A stretch of DNA of 64,000 nucleotides from Paludibaculum fermentans (GTDB lineage: Bacteria > Acidobacteriota > Terriglobia > Bryobacterales > Bryobacteraceae). The translations under genes were made by a program, and so were the position numbers. This document shows, in pieces, positions 26,924-34,404 of this stretch; the stretch's first letter is position 1; every line of letters starts with the position of its first letter. The notes under the pieces are model-generated. The model saw nothing but the letters and a program-made list of their open reading frames with translations. It was not told where the DNA came from and ran no database searches. Location: the NCBI RefSeq assembly GCF_015277775.1, contig NZ_CP063849.1, positions 1,178,001-1,242,000 on the forward strand. Direction: 5' to 3'.

Positions 26924-27756
26924 TTGCCCTTCTTCTCCTCTTCCGGCTTGGGGGTCTTCTTGTTCAACTCGTCGAACTGCGCCTTGTACTCGGGCTCCGG
27001 CGTGAACGTGATGCTATCCGGACCCGTAGCCATAAACACACCGACCAGTGCGGAGGTCTGCGGTTTTGGCATCTTGAAGCGCGGCAGTTTCAGAAAGATG
27101 CCGCGATTCATCAGATAGGCGTCCACGATGTCGGCCGGCACCGGATTGCCCCCATCGGCGATGAACTTATAGTGGATTTCGTACGGCACGTTGATAGGCA
27201 CATCGCGCGATTGCCAGTTGTCGTTGCACGGGCCGCTGGGGCAGTCCAAAAACTCGTCGCCGGCGAAAAAAGTCGGCTGCGACTTCGTCGGGTCCACCAG
27301 CGGCATTTCTTTCCCTGTGGAGGTCTTCCCACGTGCCCGGACATAGACGTCCACATTCTGATTCGCAGTGCCCCAGCGCACGCTCACCAGCAGCGGTTCG
27401 CGCATCTTCAGGTCGCTCACCTGGTCGCCGGCCTCCTGGGCCTGCTTGCGGTACTGATTCATCCGCCGTTCCAGGTCGTTGATCATGCCCTGCTGCTGCT
27501 GCATCAGGCTTTGCATGCGGTTCAGCTTGGCCGCGAGATCGGCGCCGCCCGGCATGCTCTTGAGCTTCTCGCGGATCGCATCCAGTTCCTTCGCCGCCGC
27601 ATCGTACTGCTTCTGGAAATCCTCGGCCCGCTGGCCCGACGGCTTCCAGTAAGGCAGCAGCACCAGCATCAGGAAACAGAACGCACCCAGGGCTCCGCAC
27701 AGGATGTCCAATAAGGACATGTTGAAGATGTTGACTTCGCGGTTGCGGGCTCTCAT
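26920..27756 (-). CDS. ExbD/MotB-like single-pass membrane partner of the proton channel, coiled-coil
   Basis: A 278-residue protein with a cytoplasmic start (MRARNREVNIFNMS), one membrane helix at about residues 13-36 (LLDILCGALGAFCFLMLVLLPYW, with an Asp near its entry), then a coiled coil (about 45-115, rich in Lys/Gln/Leu) and a beta-rich C-terminal domain. Pairing with an adjacent MotA/TolQ/ExbB-type gene and the membrane Asp support a stator-type role comparable to ExbD, TolR or MotB. No OmpA peptidoglycan-binding motif is visible. The four-base overlap and 3-bp gap with its neighbours imply tight cotranslation. Confidence 0.7.
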   Translation of the reverse strand: MRARNREVNIFNMSLLDILCGALGAFCFLMLVLLPYWKPSGQRAEDFQKQYDAAAKELDAIREKLKSMPGGADLAAKLNRMQSLMQQQQGMINDLERRMNQYRKQAQEAGDQVSDLKMREPLLVSVRWGTANQNVDVYVRARGKTSTGKEMPLVDPTKSQPTFFAGDEFLDCPSGPCNDNWQSRDVPINVPYEIHYKFIADGGNPVPADIVDAYLMNRGIFLKLPRFKMPKPQTSALVGVFMATGPDSITFTPEPEYKAQFDELNKKTPKPEEEKKGK

Positions 27757-27759
27757 GGC

Positions 27760-28515
27760 TTAGCCCTGGTAGAGACGGTTGATAAGGTTCCGCAGCGTGT
27801 AGTCCCCGGCGAGGTTCACGGCGGTCTCTTCCTTCTCCTGGATCAATTGCATCAGGAAGACCAGAATCGCGCTCTGGGCCAGGGCCACCATCGTACAGTC
27901 GAACCCGACGCCGAGAGTCTTGGCCACTTCCTTAATATTCAGGTCGCCCGTGGAACTGCCGGCCTCGGATAGCGAGGCGCCCAGCGCGTACACCGTACCG
28001 ATGAATCCGAGCGTCGGCACCAGCCACGCGATGAAGCGCACAATGCCATACTTCATATCCACACGATGCGCGATCAGCTCCAGGCTGGAGTTCATCACCG
28101 TCGCCGTCTGGTCTACTGACTTGCTGGCCAGGAACTGAAGGATGCTCAGGTCGATCAGCGAGGGCAGGAAGCCGTGATCCCGGCTGTGCTCACGAGCCAC
28201 TCGCAGCCGGATGGGTCCCAGGTCGCGCGCCGTCAGCACGGTCTGCTCGTCTTCCGGAAGATAGCGCTGGCCGACGTGGCCTTCCTCCAGAATGCCGCTG
28301 CGCCAGCGGGCAAACAGCTCGCCCAGGCCGATGAAGAACACCACGTGCATGATGTTCTGGATCGTCAACGGGTAAGGGAAATGCTTGGACGGGTGATCGA
28401 ACAGAACTTCCGCCGGACGCCCGGTCACCACCACGCTCCCCACCCCGATAAAGACCAACGCCGCCACCAAAGACACCGGGAACAGAATCGCCCGGCCAGG
28501 TACCTTTCCGCTCAC
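27760..28515 (-). CDS. MotA/TolQ/ExbB-type proton channel subunit
   Basis: A 251-residue inner-membrane protein. Predicted membrane segments lie at about residues 8-30, 47-64, 158-184 and 203-227. The segment IAWLVPTLGFIGTVYALGASLSEA and the later LGVGFDCTMVALAQSAILVFLMQLIQ follow the TolQ/ExbB/MotA pattern for helices lining the ion path. With the partner encoded 3 bp downstream it should form an ion-driven complex that does mechanical work across the envelope. What it moves is unknown. Its association with FHA, kinase and phosphatase genes suggests control by phosphorylation. Confidence 0.85.
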   Translation of the reverse strand: MSGKVPGRAILFPVSLVAALVFIGVGSVVVTGRPAEVLFDHPSKHFPYPLTIQNIMHVVFFIGLGELFARWRSGILEEGHVGQRYLPEDEQTVLTARDLGPIRLRVAREHSRDHGFLPSLIDLSILQFLASKSVDQTATVMNSSLELIAHRVDMKYGIVRFIAWLVPTLGFIGTVYALGASLSEAGSSTGDLNIKEVAKTLGVGFDCTMVALAQSAILVFLMQLIQEKEETAVNLAGDYTLRNLINRLYQG

Positions 28516-28537
28516 TTAACCCCTCCTCCACCACCAG

Positions 28538-28945
28538 TTAGCGGCCGCAATACTTGCAGCTGGTTCCGTCTTCCTTGACTGACCCGCACTGGCACCGGAT
28601 CATCCTGACGCTCCGGTGCTCCAAAGGCTTCTGATGCTGGGCGGCCTGGGCCGCCGCCGCCGCCCGTTCGGCGAGGTGCTTGCGCGCGACAGCGATCAGA
28701 TCCTTGACGACCACTTCCACATTCCCCATGCGCAGCTTTTCGTCTGACCGTAGACGGTGCTGCGTGATCCTCACAGGGGCATTATTCTCTATGAGATAGC
28801 TGCCATTGCTCGATTGACGGTCCTGAAACAGGATCTCGTCGGCACTAATCATTACAAATTCAGCATGAATCCGGCTCACGCTTGGTTCGGGAATCAGGAT
28901 ATCCGCTGCCGGGTCTCGTCCGATGGTGAGTCGATCTTGCGGCAT
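28538..28945 (-). CDS. Small FHA-domain protein with C-terminal zinc ribbon
   Basis: A 135-residue protein. The FHA domain begins at once (RLTIGRDPAADILIPEPSVSRIHAEF) with the conserved Arg, Ser-Arg-His and a QSSNGSYL segment; a linker then leads to a C-terminal CxC...CxxC zinc ribbon (CQCGSVKEDGTSCKYCG). It is the first gene of the phospho-signalling operon, 22 bp before the channel gene. No good ribosome site is seen before the ATG at 28945. A TTGCAC-N17-TAAACT pair upstream is a weak candidate promoter. Confidence 0.88.
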   Translation of the reverse strand: MPQDRLTIGRDPAADILIPEPSVSRIHAEFVMISADEILFQDRQSSNGSYLIENNAPVRITQHRLRSDEKLRMGNVEVVVKDLIAVARKHLAERAAAAAQAAQHQKPLEHRSVRMIRCQCGSVKEDGTSCKYCGR

Positions 28946-29079
28946 AGAGGGTTTGTCAGCGGTGTGTCAGCAAACAGCAGTCCCAGCCCAGGAATGTCCG
29001 GCATCGCCCACATACCGGCAGTTCCTACACAGTTTAGATGTGAAACGAAAAATGTGCAATGCCATCATGTACTTGTCGG

Positions 29080-29107
29080 TTGGCTCGCCCGGGACCCAAG
29101 CTATACT
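29080..29107 (+). promoter_or_regulatory. Candidate sigma70-type promoter of the S41 peptidase gene
   Basis: TTGGCT (29080-29085) and TATACT (29102-29107) are separated by 16 bp, and the -10 match is five of six bases. It lies about 33 bp before the chosen start of the peptidase gene, in the 194-bp divergent spacer that also serves the FHA operon. Confidence 0.45.
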
Positions 29108-29139
29108 CGATAGGATCGCTGGAACGAGGTACCCTTCGA

Positions 29140-31305
29140 ATGGTCATCGAAGACGCGAGAGAGCGCACCGCAGCGGCCATCGACAGCCTTCGCAAGAGCC
29201 GCGAGATCTTCAGGCTACCCAAGCTTCGGGTCACGGACGTGCCCGCGTTCTTCGCAGCCGCCGAGACGCCCGCCCACAAACTGACCCTGTCGGAAAAACT
29301 CACCATCGTCGACCAGGCCCTCTTCGTTGTCGATCAGCTCTACGCCCATCTGCCGTTCAAGCGCGCCCGCTATGCCGTCGACCCGGTGCAGCGCCTGCGC
29401 CTGATCCGCTCACGCCTCTCGGAAGATACCGCCGAGGTCCGCTTCCATTCGGACATGGTGGCGGCCCTGTCCTCGCTGCGCGATGCCCACACCTTCTATG
29501 GACTGCCCGAGCCTTTCCGCGATGCCATGGCGTTTCTGCCTTTCCGGCTGAACTTCTACTTCGACGAAAATGGGCAGGCCCGCTTCCTGGTCACCAAGGT
29601 CCTGGAGCAGTTCGGCCATCCGCATTTTGACCGCGGCGCAGAAGTGACATTCTGGAACGGCATGCCGGTGGCCTCCGCCATCGATCGCGAGGCCGAGCTG
29701 GACCCCAGCGGCAACGAATCCGCCCAGTTCGCTCGCGCCCTCAACCGGCTCACCGCCCGCTCAATGACCTTTTCGATCCCGCGCGACGAGCGCTGGGTCA
29801 CCCTGGAATACCGTTCCGCCCTCGATCCCACCAAGGAGATGGGCATTGTCTTGCCCTGGAACGTGATCTCCGGCGGCGGCTTCGAGCTTTTCGCCGGGTC
29901 CACCGGCTCCAGCGTCTATGCGCCCCAGCTCGAGCTCGACAACTACCGTAAGTTGTTCTGGTGCCGGTATCAATTGACAGTGGAGCAGGCCGCGCAGGGT
30001 GTCGTGATGCAAGGCCCCATCTACGCCGGGGCGGTCTTCCAGGGCAGCAACCCGGGCAGTTCCGATGCGGGCAAGGCGGCGCTGGACGACGCAATCTTCT
30101 CCCGTGTCCCGGCTGTCTTTGAGTTCCAGCACACCGGCGGGGTGGACGACGAAGGAAAGGTGAAGGCCGGCTCGCTCATCGATCCCGCCCACCCCGGGAA
30201 GCGCTTCGGCTACCTCCTGCTGAAGAGCTTCGACGGCGAGGCGGACGCCCTGGTCGACGAATTCCAACGAATTCTGACCCTGCTGAACGCCAAGGCGCCG
30301 GACGGGCTGATCCTCGATGTCCGCTCCAATCCTGGCGGGAGTATCCAGGCGGGCGAGCGTATGCTGCAGATGCTCACCCCCCGGGATATTGCGACCGCCG
30401 GCTTCCACTTCATCAGCACTCCGATGACCCAGCAGATCGCCGCGCAGCTGAGCGGATCCCTCACCCAGCACGCCTCGACACTGGCCGAATGGCAGCCCTG
30501 GCTGCAGGATCTGCTGGACTCGGTCGCCAGCGGCGGCATCCTCACCAGCGCCCGGCAGCTCACATCCATTGATGTCGCCAACTCAGTCGGGCAGGTTTAT
30601 CAGGGACCCGTGCTGCTGCTGATCGACGCCCTCTCCTACAGCGCGACGGACATCTTCTGCGGCGGGTTCCAGGACAACGAGATCGGACCTGTCGTCGGCG
30701 TTGATCCCAACACCGGCGGCGGCGGCGCCAACCGCTGGCTGCACTCGGAGATCGTGGAAAAGACCGCCGGACTGGAGGGCGTGCCCCTGGTCGATCTGCC
30801 GCGCAAGTCTACTCTTGGGCTGGCCATCCGCCGCTCCTCGCGAGTGGGCGCCCGGGCAGGGAATCCGCTCGAAGATACGGGCGTCCAAGCCGACGAACTC
30901 TACAGCCAGACCCGCAACGACCTGCTGAACCTGGACGCCGACCTCATGAAGTTCGCCTGCGGCCGCCTGGGCTCGAAACCAACCTGCATGCTGCGGATCG
31001 CCTCCGTTGACGTACAACCCGGCCACATCGCCCTCCAAATTGACGCCGAGAACCTGGACCGGCTGGAAGTTGTCCTCGATGGCCTGCCGCAGGGCGCCTT
31101 CGCCGCCGATCGAGGACTTCAAACGATCACCGTCCCCATGGCCGGGCTGCCCCATCGTCCCAGACTCCTGAAGGTTCTGGGCTACATCCTGATGGAAAAC
31201 GGGCTCTCGGCGGCGCTGGCCGCGGCTGGCATCGCGGCTCCGGCGGCCCAACTGCGGGACGCCAAGCTGACCCTGGCGGCTTCCGCCCGGCAGGAGCTTA
31301 CCTAA
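29140..31305 (+). CDS. S41-family (C-terminal-processing-like) peptidase
   Basis: About 721 residues from ATG 29140. The catalytic core has LILDVRSNPGGSIQAGERML and the nucleophile region LLIDALSYSATDIFCGGF with the serine at about residue 501, followed by a GGGGANRW segment typical of S41 enzymes. A PDZ domain is not obvious. A helical N-terminal region (about 1-230) precedes the core. No signal peptide is apparent, so it may be cytoplasmic. The kinase gene begins 9 bp after its stop, suggesting a two-gene operon. Confidence 0.82.
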   Translation: MVIEDARERTAAAIDSLRKSREIFRLPKLRVTDVPAFFAAAETPAHKLTLSEKLTIVDQALFVVDQLYAHLPFKRARYAVDPVQRLRLIRSRLSEDTAEVRFHSDMVAALSSLRDAHTFYGLPEPFRDAMAFLPFRLNFYFDENGQARFLVTKVLEQFGHPHFDRGAEVTFWNGMPVASAIDREAELDPSGNESAQFARALNRLTARSMTFSIPRDERWVTLEYRSALDPTKEMGIVLPWNVISGGGFELFAGSTGSSVYAPQLELDNYRKLFWCRYQLTVEQAAQGVVMQGPIYAGAVFQGSNPGSSDAGKAALDDAIFSRVPAVFEFQHTGGVDDEGKVKAGSLIDPAHPGKRFGYLLLKSFDGEADALVDEFQRILTLLNAKAPDGLILDVRSNPGGSIQAGERMLQMLTPRDIATAGFHFISTPMTQQIAAQLSGSLTQHASTLAEWQPWLQDLLDSVASGGILTSARQLTSIDVANSVGQVYQGPVLLLIDALSYSATDIFCGGFQDNEIGPVVGVDPNTGGGGANRWLHSEIVEKTAGLEGVPLVDLPRKSTLGLAIRRSSRVGARAGNPLEDTGVQADELYSQTRNDLLNLDADLMKFACGRLGSKPTCMLRIASVDVQPGHIALQIDAENLDRLEVVLDGLPQGAFAADRGLQTITVPMAGLPHRPRLLKVLGYILMENGLSAALAAAGIAAPAAQLRDAKLTLAASARQELT

Positions 31306-31314
31306 CTACGGACT

Positions 31315-33882
31315 ATGATCGGCACCACCATCTCTCACTACCGCATCACCGGCAAGCTGGGTGAAGGCGGCATGGGTGTCGTCTACCGGGCCGAGGACAC
31401 GCGCCTGCAGCGCACGGTTGCCCTCAAGGTGCTGCCCGGCGACTCCGTCACGGCGGCCGACCGCGAGCGCTTCCTCCGCGAAGCCCAGTCCGCCGCGCAG
31501 GTCCACCATCCCAACATCTGCCCCATCTATGAGGTGGATGAAGAGAACGGCCGCCTGTTCTTCGTCATGGCCCTGGTGGAGGGTCCTTCGCTGCGATCCC
31601 TCCTCAAGCAGGGACCCATTCCCGTCGAGCGTGCCATCGAGATCGCCGCCCAGGTCGCCAGCGGTTTGGACGCCGCCCACAGCCAGGGCGTCATCCACCG
31701 CGACATCAAGAGCGCCAACGTCGTCGAGGGACTCTACGGCCAGCCCTGCATCCTCGACTTCGGCCTGGCCCTGCGCGCCGACGCCAGCCGTCTCACCCGC
31801 ACTGGCGGCTTCGTCGGCACGCCCGCGTATATGTCGCCGGAGCAGGCCGAAGGCGGGGCCGTCGACCACCGCACCGACCTGTGGTCCCTCGGCGTCGTGC
31901 TGTACGAACTGCTGACCGGCGAACTGCCCTTCCGCCGCGACACGGAACTCACCACCCTCTACGCCATCGTCCACGAGACGCCCAAGCCGCCTTCCGCTTT
32001 GCGGCCAGGCCTCCCGGCCGCGCTCGACGAACTCGTGTTGAAGTGCCTGGCCAAGGCTCCGGGCCAGCGCTTCCAGTCCGCCGCCGAACTGGGCGAGCGC
32101 TTGCGCCAGATCCAGGCCGGACTTTCCAGCGCGCACCCCACCGTCACGCTGGACCGCACCCGGCCGGTCCTGGCCGCACCTCCGAACCGGGCGCGCATCT
32201 GGCTGGCCCTGGCGGTCGTACTGGCCATCGCCGCGGGCGCGCATTGGCGGCTGCGCCAGCCCGGTGCGGACCTGCCGGAACAGAAGGAAGTGGTCGTGCT
32301 GCCGCTGTCGGTCATCGGACCGGAAGAGCCGCTGCGCGCCGTCACCGATGGCCTCACCGAGACCATCACGGCCAAACTAAGCCAACTCGAGCAGTTTCAA
32401 GGGAAGTTGACCGTGGTGCCCGCCAGCGAGGTGAGGGCCCGCAAGATCACCAGCGCCGAAGCGGCTCGTAAAGCCTATGGCGCAAATCTGGTGATCTCCG
32501 GCAGCGCCCAGCAGACCGGCGCCCGGGTGCAGTGCATCCTCAACCTCATCAACGCCCAGACCCTGCGCCAGGTGGCTTCGCGCACCATCACCCTGGACTC
32601 CGGCAATCTGCTGGCCCTGCGCGATGGCGCCGTCACCTCCGTCGTCGACCTGCTGGAACTACGTTTGTCGGCCGACGCCAACGGAGCCGTGAAGGCGGGC
32701 GAGACCGGCGCTCCGGCCGCCTACGCCCAATACCTGCGAGGCCGCGGCTACCTGGCCCGCTACGACCTGCAGGGCAATGTCGATCGGGCCCTGGCGAGCT
32801 TGCAGGACGCCGTCAAACAGGATCCCAATTACGCCCTGGCCCATGCCGCCCTGGCCGAAGCCTATTGGTGGAAGGCCAAGATGACCAACGACCGCCATTG
32901 GGCCGACCGGGCCCTGGAGAGTGGCGAGAAGGCCGTGCAGCTCAATCCCACCCTGGTGGTCGCGCGCGTGAAGCTGGGCGAAATCTATAGCGACAGCGGC
33001 CGCGTCGACGACGCCATTCGCGAACATCTCAAGGCGTTGGAGATCTCGCCCGGCAATGCCGAGGCTTACCGCATGCTGGGCCTCGACTACTCCGCCGCCG
33101 GGCGCTACTCCGAAGCCGAAGCCGCCTTCCAGGAAGCCGTGAAACGCCGCCCCACTGACTGGGAGGGCCGCATGCTGCTGGGCATCTTCTATTACCAGCG
33201 CGGGCGCTACGCCGAGGCCAAGTCCGCTTACCTCAGCGCGCTGAAGCTCACGCCCGACAACGAGCTGCTGATCCGCAACCTGGCCGGAGTCCATATGCGG
33301 CTGGGCCAATATGCCGAAGCCTCCAGCCTGATCCAGAAGACGCTGGCCACCGGCTCCAGCACCCGCGGCTACAACATGCTGGGCATCGCCTATTACTATC
33401 AGCGGCGGTTCAGCGAGGCGGCGTCGGCCCTGGAGTCTTCCCTCGATATCGACAACAGCATCTACACGACGTGGGGGAATCTGGGTACGGTTTACCGGTG
33501 GGTTCCCGGCAGCGAGTCGAAGGCGCAGGCGGCCTTTCAACGCGCGATCGAGCTGGCCGAGAAGGCCCAGCGCATCACGCCGGCGGATAACAACATCCAC
33601 GCCAATCTGGCGGAGTACCACGCCAAGCTGGGCGATCAGAAGAAAGCCCTGGCCGAGATTCAGGCGATCCCGGAAACCGCCCGCAGGCCATACATGGCGC
33701 GGATCGCGCTGGCCTATGAGATGCTGGGCGATCGCAAACACGCCATCGACACGGTCCGCACCCAGGCTGTCGATGCTTCCGCCTTGAGTGATCTGCGGAA
33801 CGATCCCGACCTGGCCAAGCTATGGAAGGACCCGGAGTTCCAGTCGGCCATCCGGGCCTCCCAATCTACTGCGGCGCATTAA
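31315..33882 (+). CDS. Ser/Thr protein kinase with membrane helix, TolB-like N-terminal-type domain and TPR repeats
   Basis: An 855-residue Acidobacteria-style kinase. Kinase domain (1-270) with GEGGMGVVYRAEDTRLQR, ALKVL, VIHRDIKSANVV, LDFGLAL and GTPAYMSPEQAEGG. A membrane helix lies near residues 297-316 (IWLALAVVLAIAAGAHW). The outer part begins with a TolB-N-like domain (VVLPLSVIGPEEPLRAVTDGLTE) and continues with about seven TPR-like repeats (AEAYRMLGLDYSAAGRYSEAEAAFQ). It probably senses peptides or partners outside. It may be cotranscribed with the upstream S41 peptidase. Confidence 0.93.
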   Translation: MIGTTISHYRITGKLGEGGMGVVYRAEDTRLQRTVALKVLPGDSVTAADRERFLREAQSAAQVHHPNICPIYEVDEENGRLFFVMALVEGPSLRSLLKQGPIPVERAIEIAAQVASGLDAAHSQGVIHRDIKSANVVEGLYGQPCILDFGLALRADASRLTRTGGFVGTPAYMSPEQAEGGAVDHRTDLWSLGVVLYELLTGELPFRRDTELTTLYAIVHETPKPPSALRPGLPAALDELVLKCLAKAPGQRFQSAAELGERLRQIQAGLSSAHPTVTLDRTRPVLAAPPNRARIWLALAVVLAIAAGAHWRLRQPGADLPEQKEVVVLPLSVIGPEEPLRAVTDGLTETITAKLSQLEQFQGKLTVVPASEVRARKITSAEAARKAYGANLVISGSAQQTGARVQCILNLINAQTLRQVASRTITLDSGNLLALRDGAVTSVVDLLELRLSADANGAVKAGETGAPAAYAQYLRGRGYLARYDLQGNVDRALASLQDAVKQDPNYALAHAALAEAYWWKAKMTNDRHWADRALESGEKAVQLNPTLVVARVKLGEIYSDSGRVDDAIREHLKALEISPGNAEAYRMLGLDYSAAGRYSEAEAAFQEAVKRRPTDWEGRMLLGIFYYQRGRYAEAKSAYLSALKLTPDNELLIRNLAGVHMRLGQYAEASSLIQKTLATGSSTRGYNMLGIAYYYQRRFSEAASALESSLDIDNSIYTTWGNLGTVYRWVPGSESKAQAAFQRAIELAEKAQRITPADNNIHANLAEYHAKLGDQKKALAEIQAIPETARRPYMARIALAYEMLGDRKHAIDTVRTQAVDASALSDLRNDPDLAKLWKDPEFQSAIRASQSTAAH

Positions 33883-34115
33883 CGGCCCGGCAGCCGGGTG
33901 CCGCCGCCGTCGTCCGGCCCCTGCGACTCGGGCGCGACAATCGGTACCAGCAGCCGCAAAGCCGCCCCGACCGACGCCCTGGCCCCCGCGGGATCGGAAG
34001 TCGTTTTGGCGGAAGCGTCCAGCAGGATGCGGATCGCGTCCAGAATCGTACTGTGCGTATCGACCGGCGTGGTAGGCGCGGCGGCGGCGGAGGCGTTTTT
34101 TCTTGAGGGCGGCAA
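33879..34115 (-). CDS. Possible small protein, unknown function
   Basis: A 78-residue minus-strand frame starting at TTG 34115, preceded at a spacing of 7 bp by AAGGAG, a strong ribosome site. The product (MPPSRKNASAAAAPTTPVDT...) is Ala/Pro/Thr-rich at the start with a helical middle (ILDAIRILLDASAK). An AT-rich TATATACT patch lies upstream. It overlaps the 3' end of the kinase gene by 4 bp. The name of any family is not recognised, and it may be a spurious frame in GC-rich sequence. Confidence 0.4.
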   Translation of the reverse strand: MPPSRKNASAAAAPTTPVDTHSTILDAIRILLDASAKTTSDPAGARASVGAALRLLVPIVAPESQGPDDGGGTRLPGR

Positions 34116-34209
34116 GTGGGAACTCCTTCAGGACCAAACTAATCCTGACGAGTATATAAGCAATCCGCTGCGATGAGTACGCAAATTCTTCTCCCCGCGT
34201 TTGTGCTGC

Positions 34210-34320
34210 CCAGACAGTCCTCAAATAGGTGCAGATTCCCCTCCGCGCACTTTACCCCGAGGTGCAGATTCTAACCCTACTGGACTGCGCGTTATCCCGC
34301 AGGTAAAATGGACTGTCTGG
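34210..34320. repeat. 11-bp inverted repeat enclosing a 12-bp direct repeat, upstream of the acyl-CoA-dehydrogenase operon
   Basis: CCAGACAGTCC at about 34210-34220 is repeated exactly as GGACTGTCTGG at 34310-34320. Between them AGGTGCAGATTC occurs twice, 33 bp apart (about 34227 and 34260). The remaining 34116-34404 spacer holds no ORF that I trust. The structure could be an operator region or a footprint of an excised element; only the repeats are directly visible. Confidence 0.5.
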
Positions 34321-34404
34321 TCTGAAACACTGAAATTGCGCGATGTCGCCCACTTCGTGGTCTTGGACCTCGAATTGCACAGCGACAGGGGAGAAGGAGA
34401 ATCG

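Noticed and set aside
20758-28945. Operon as a type VI secretion regulator locus or a Zorya defence locus
   Set aside because: No T6SS structural gene is in the window, the channel partner lacks an OmpA domain, and no ZorC/ZorD-like or helicase gene is present.
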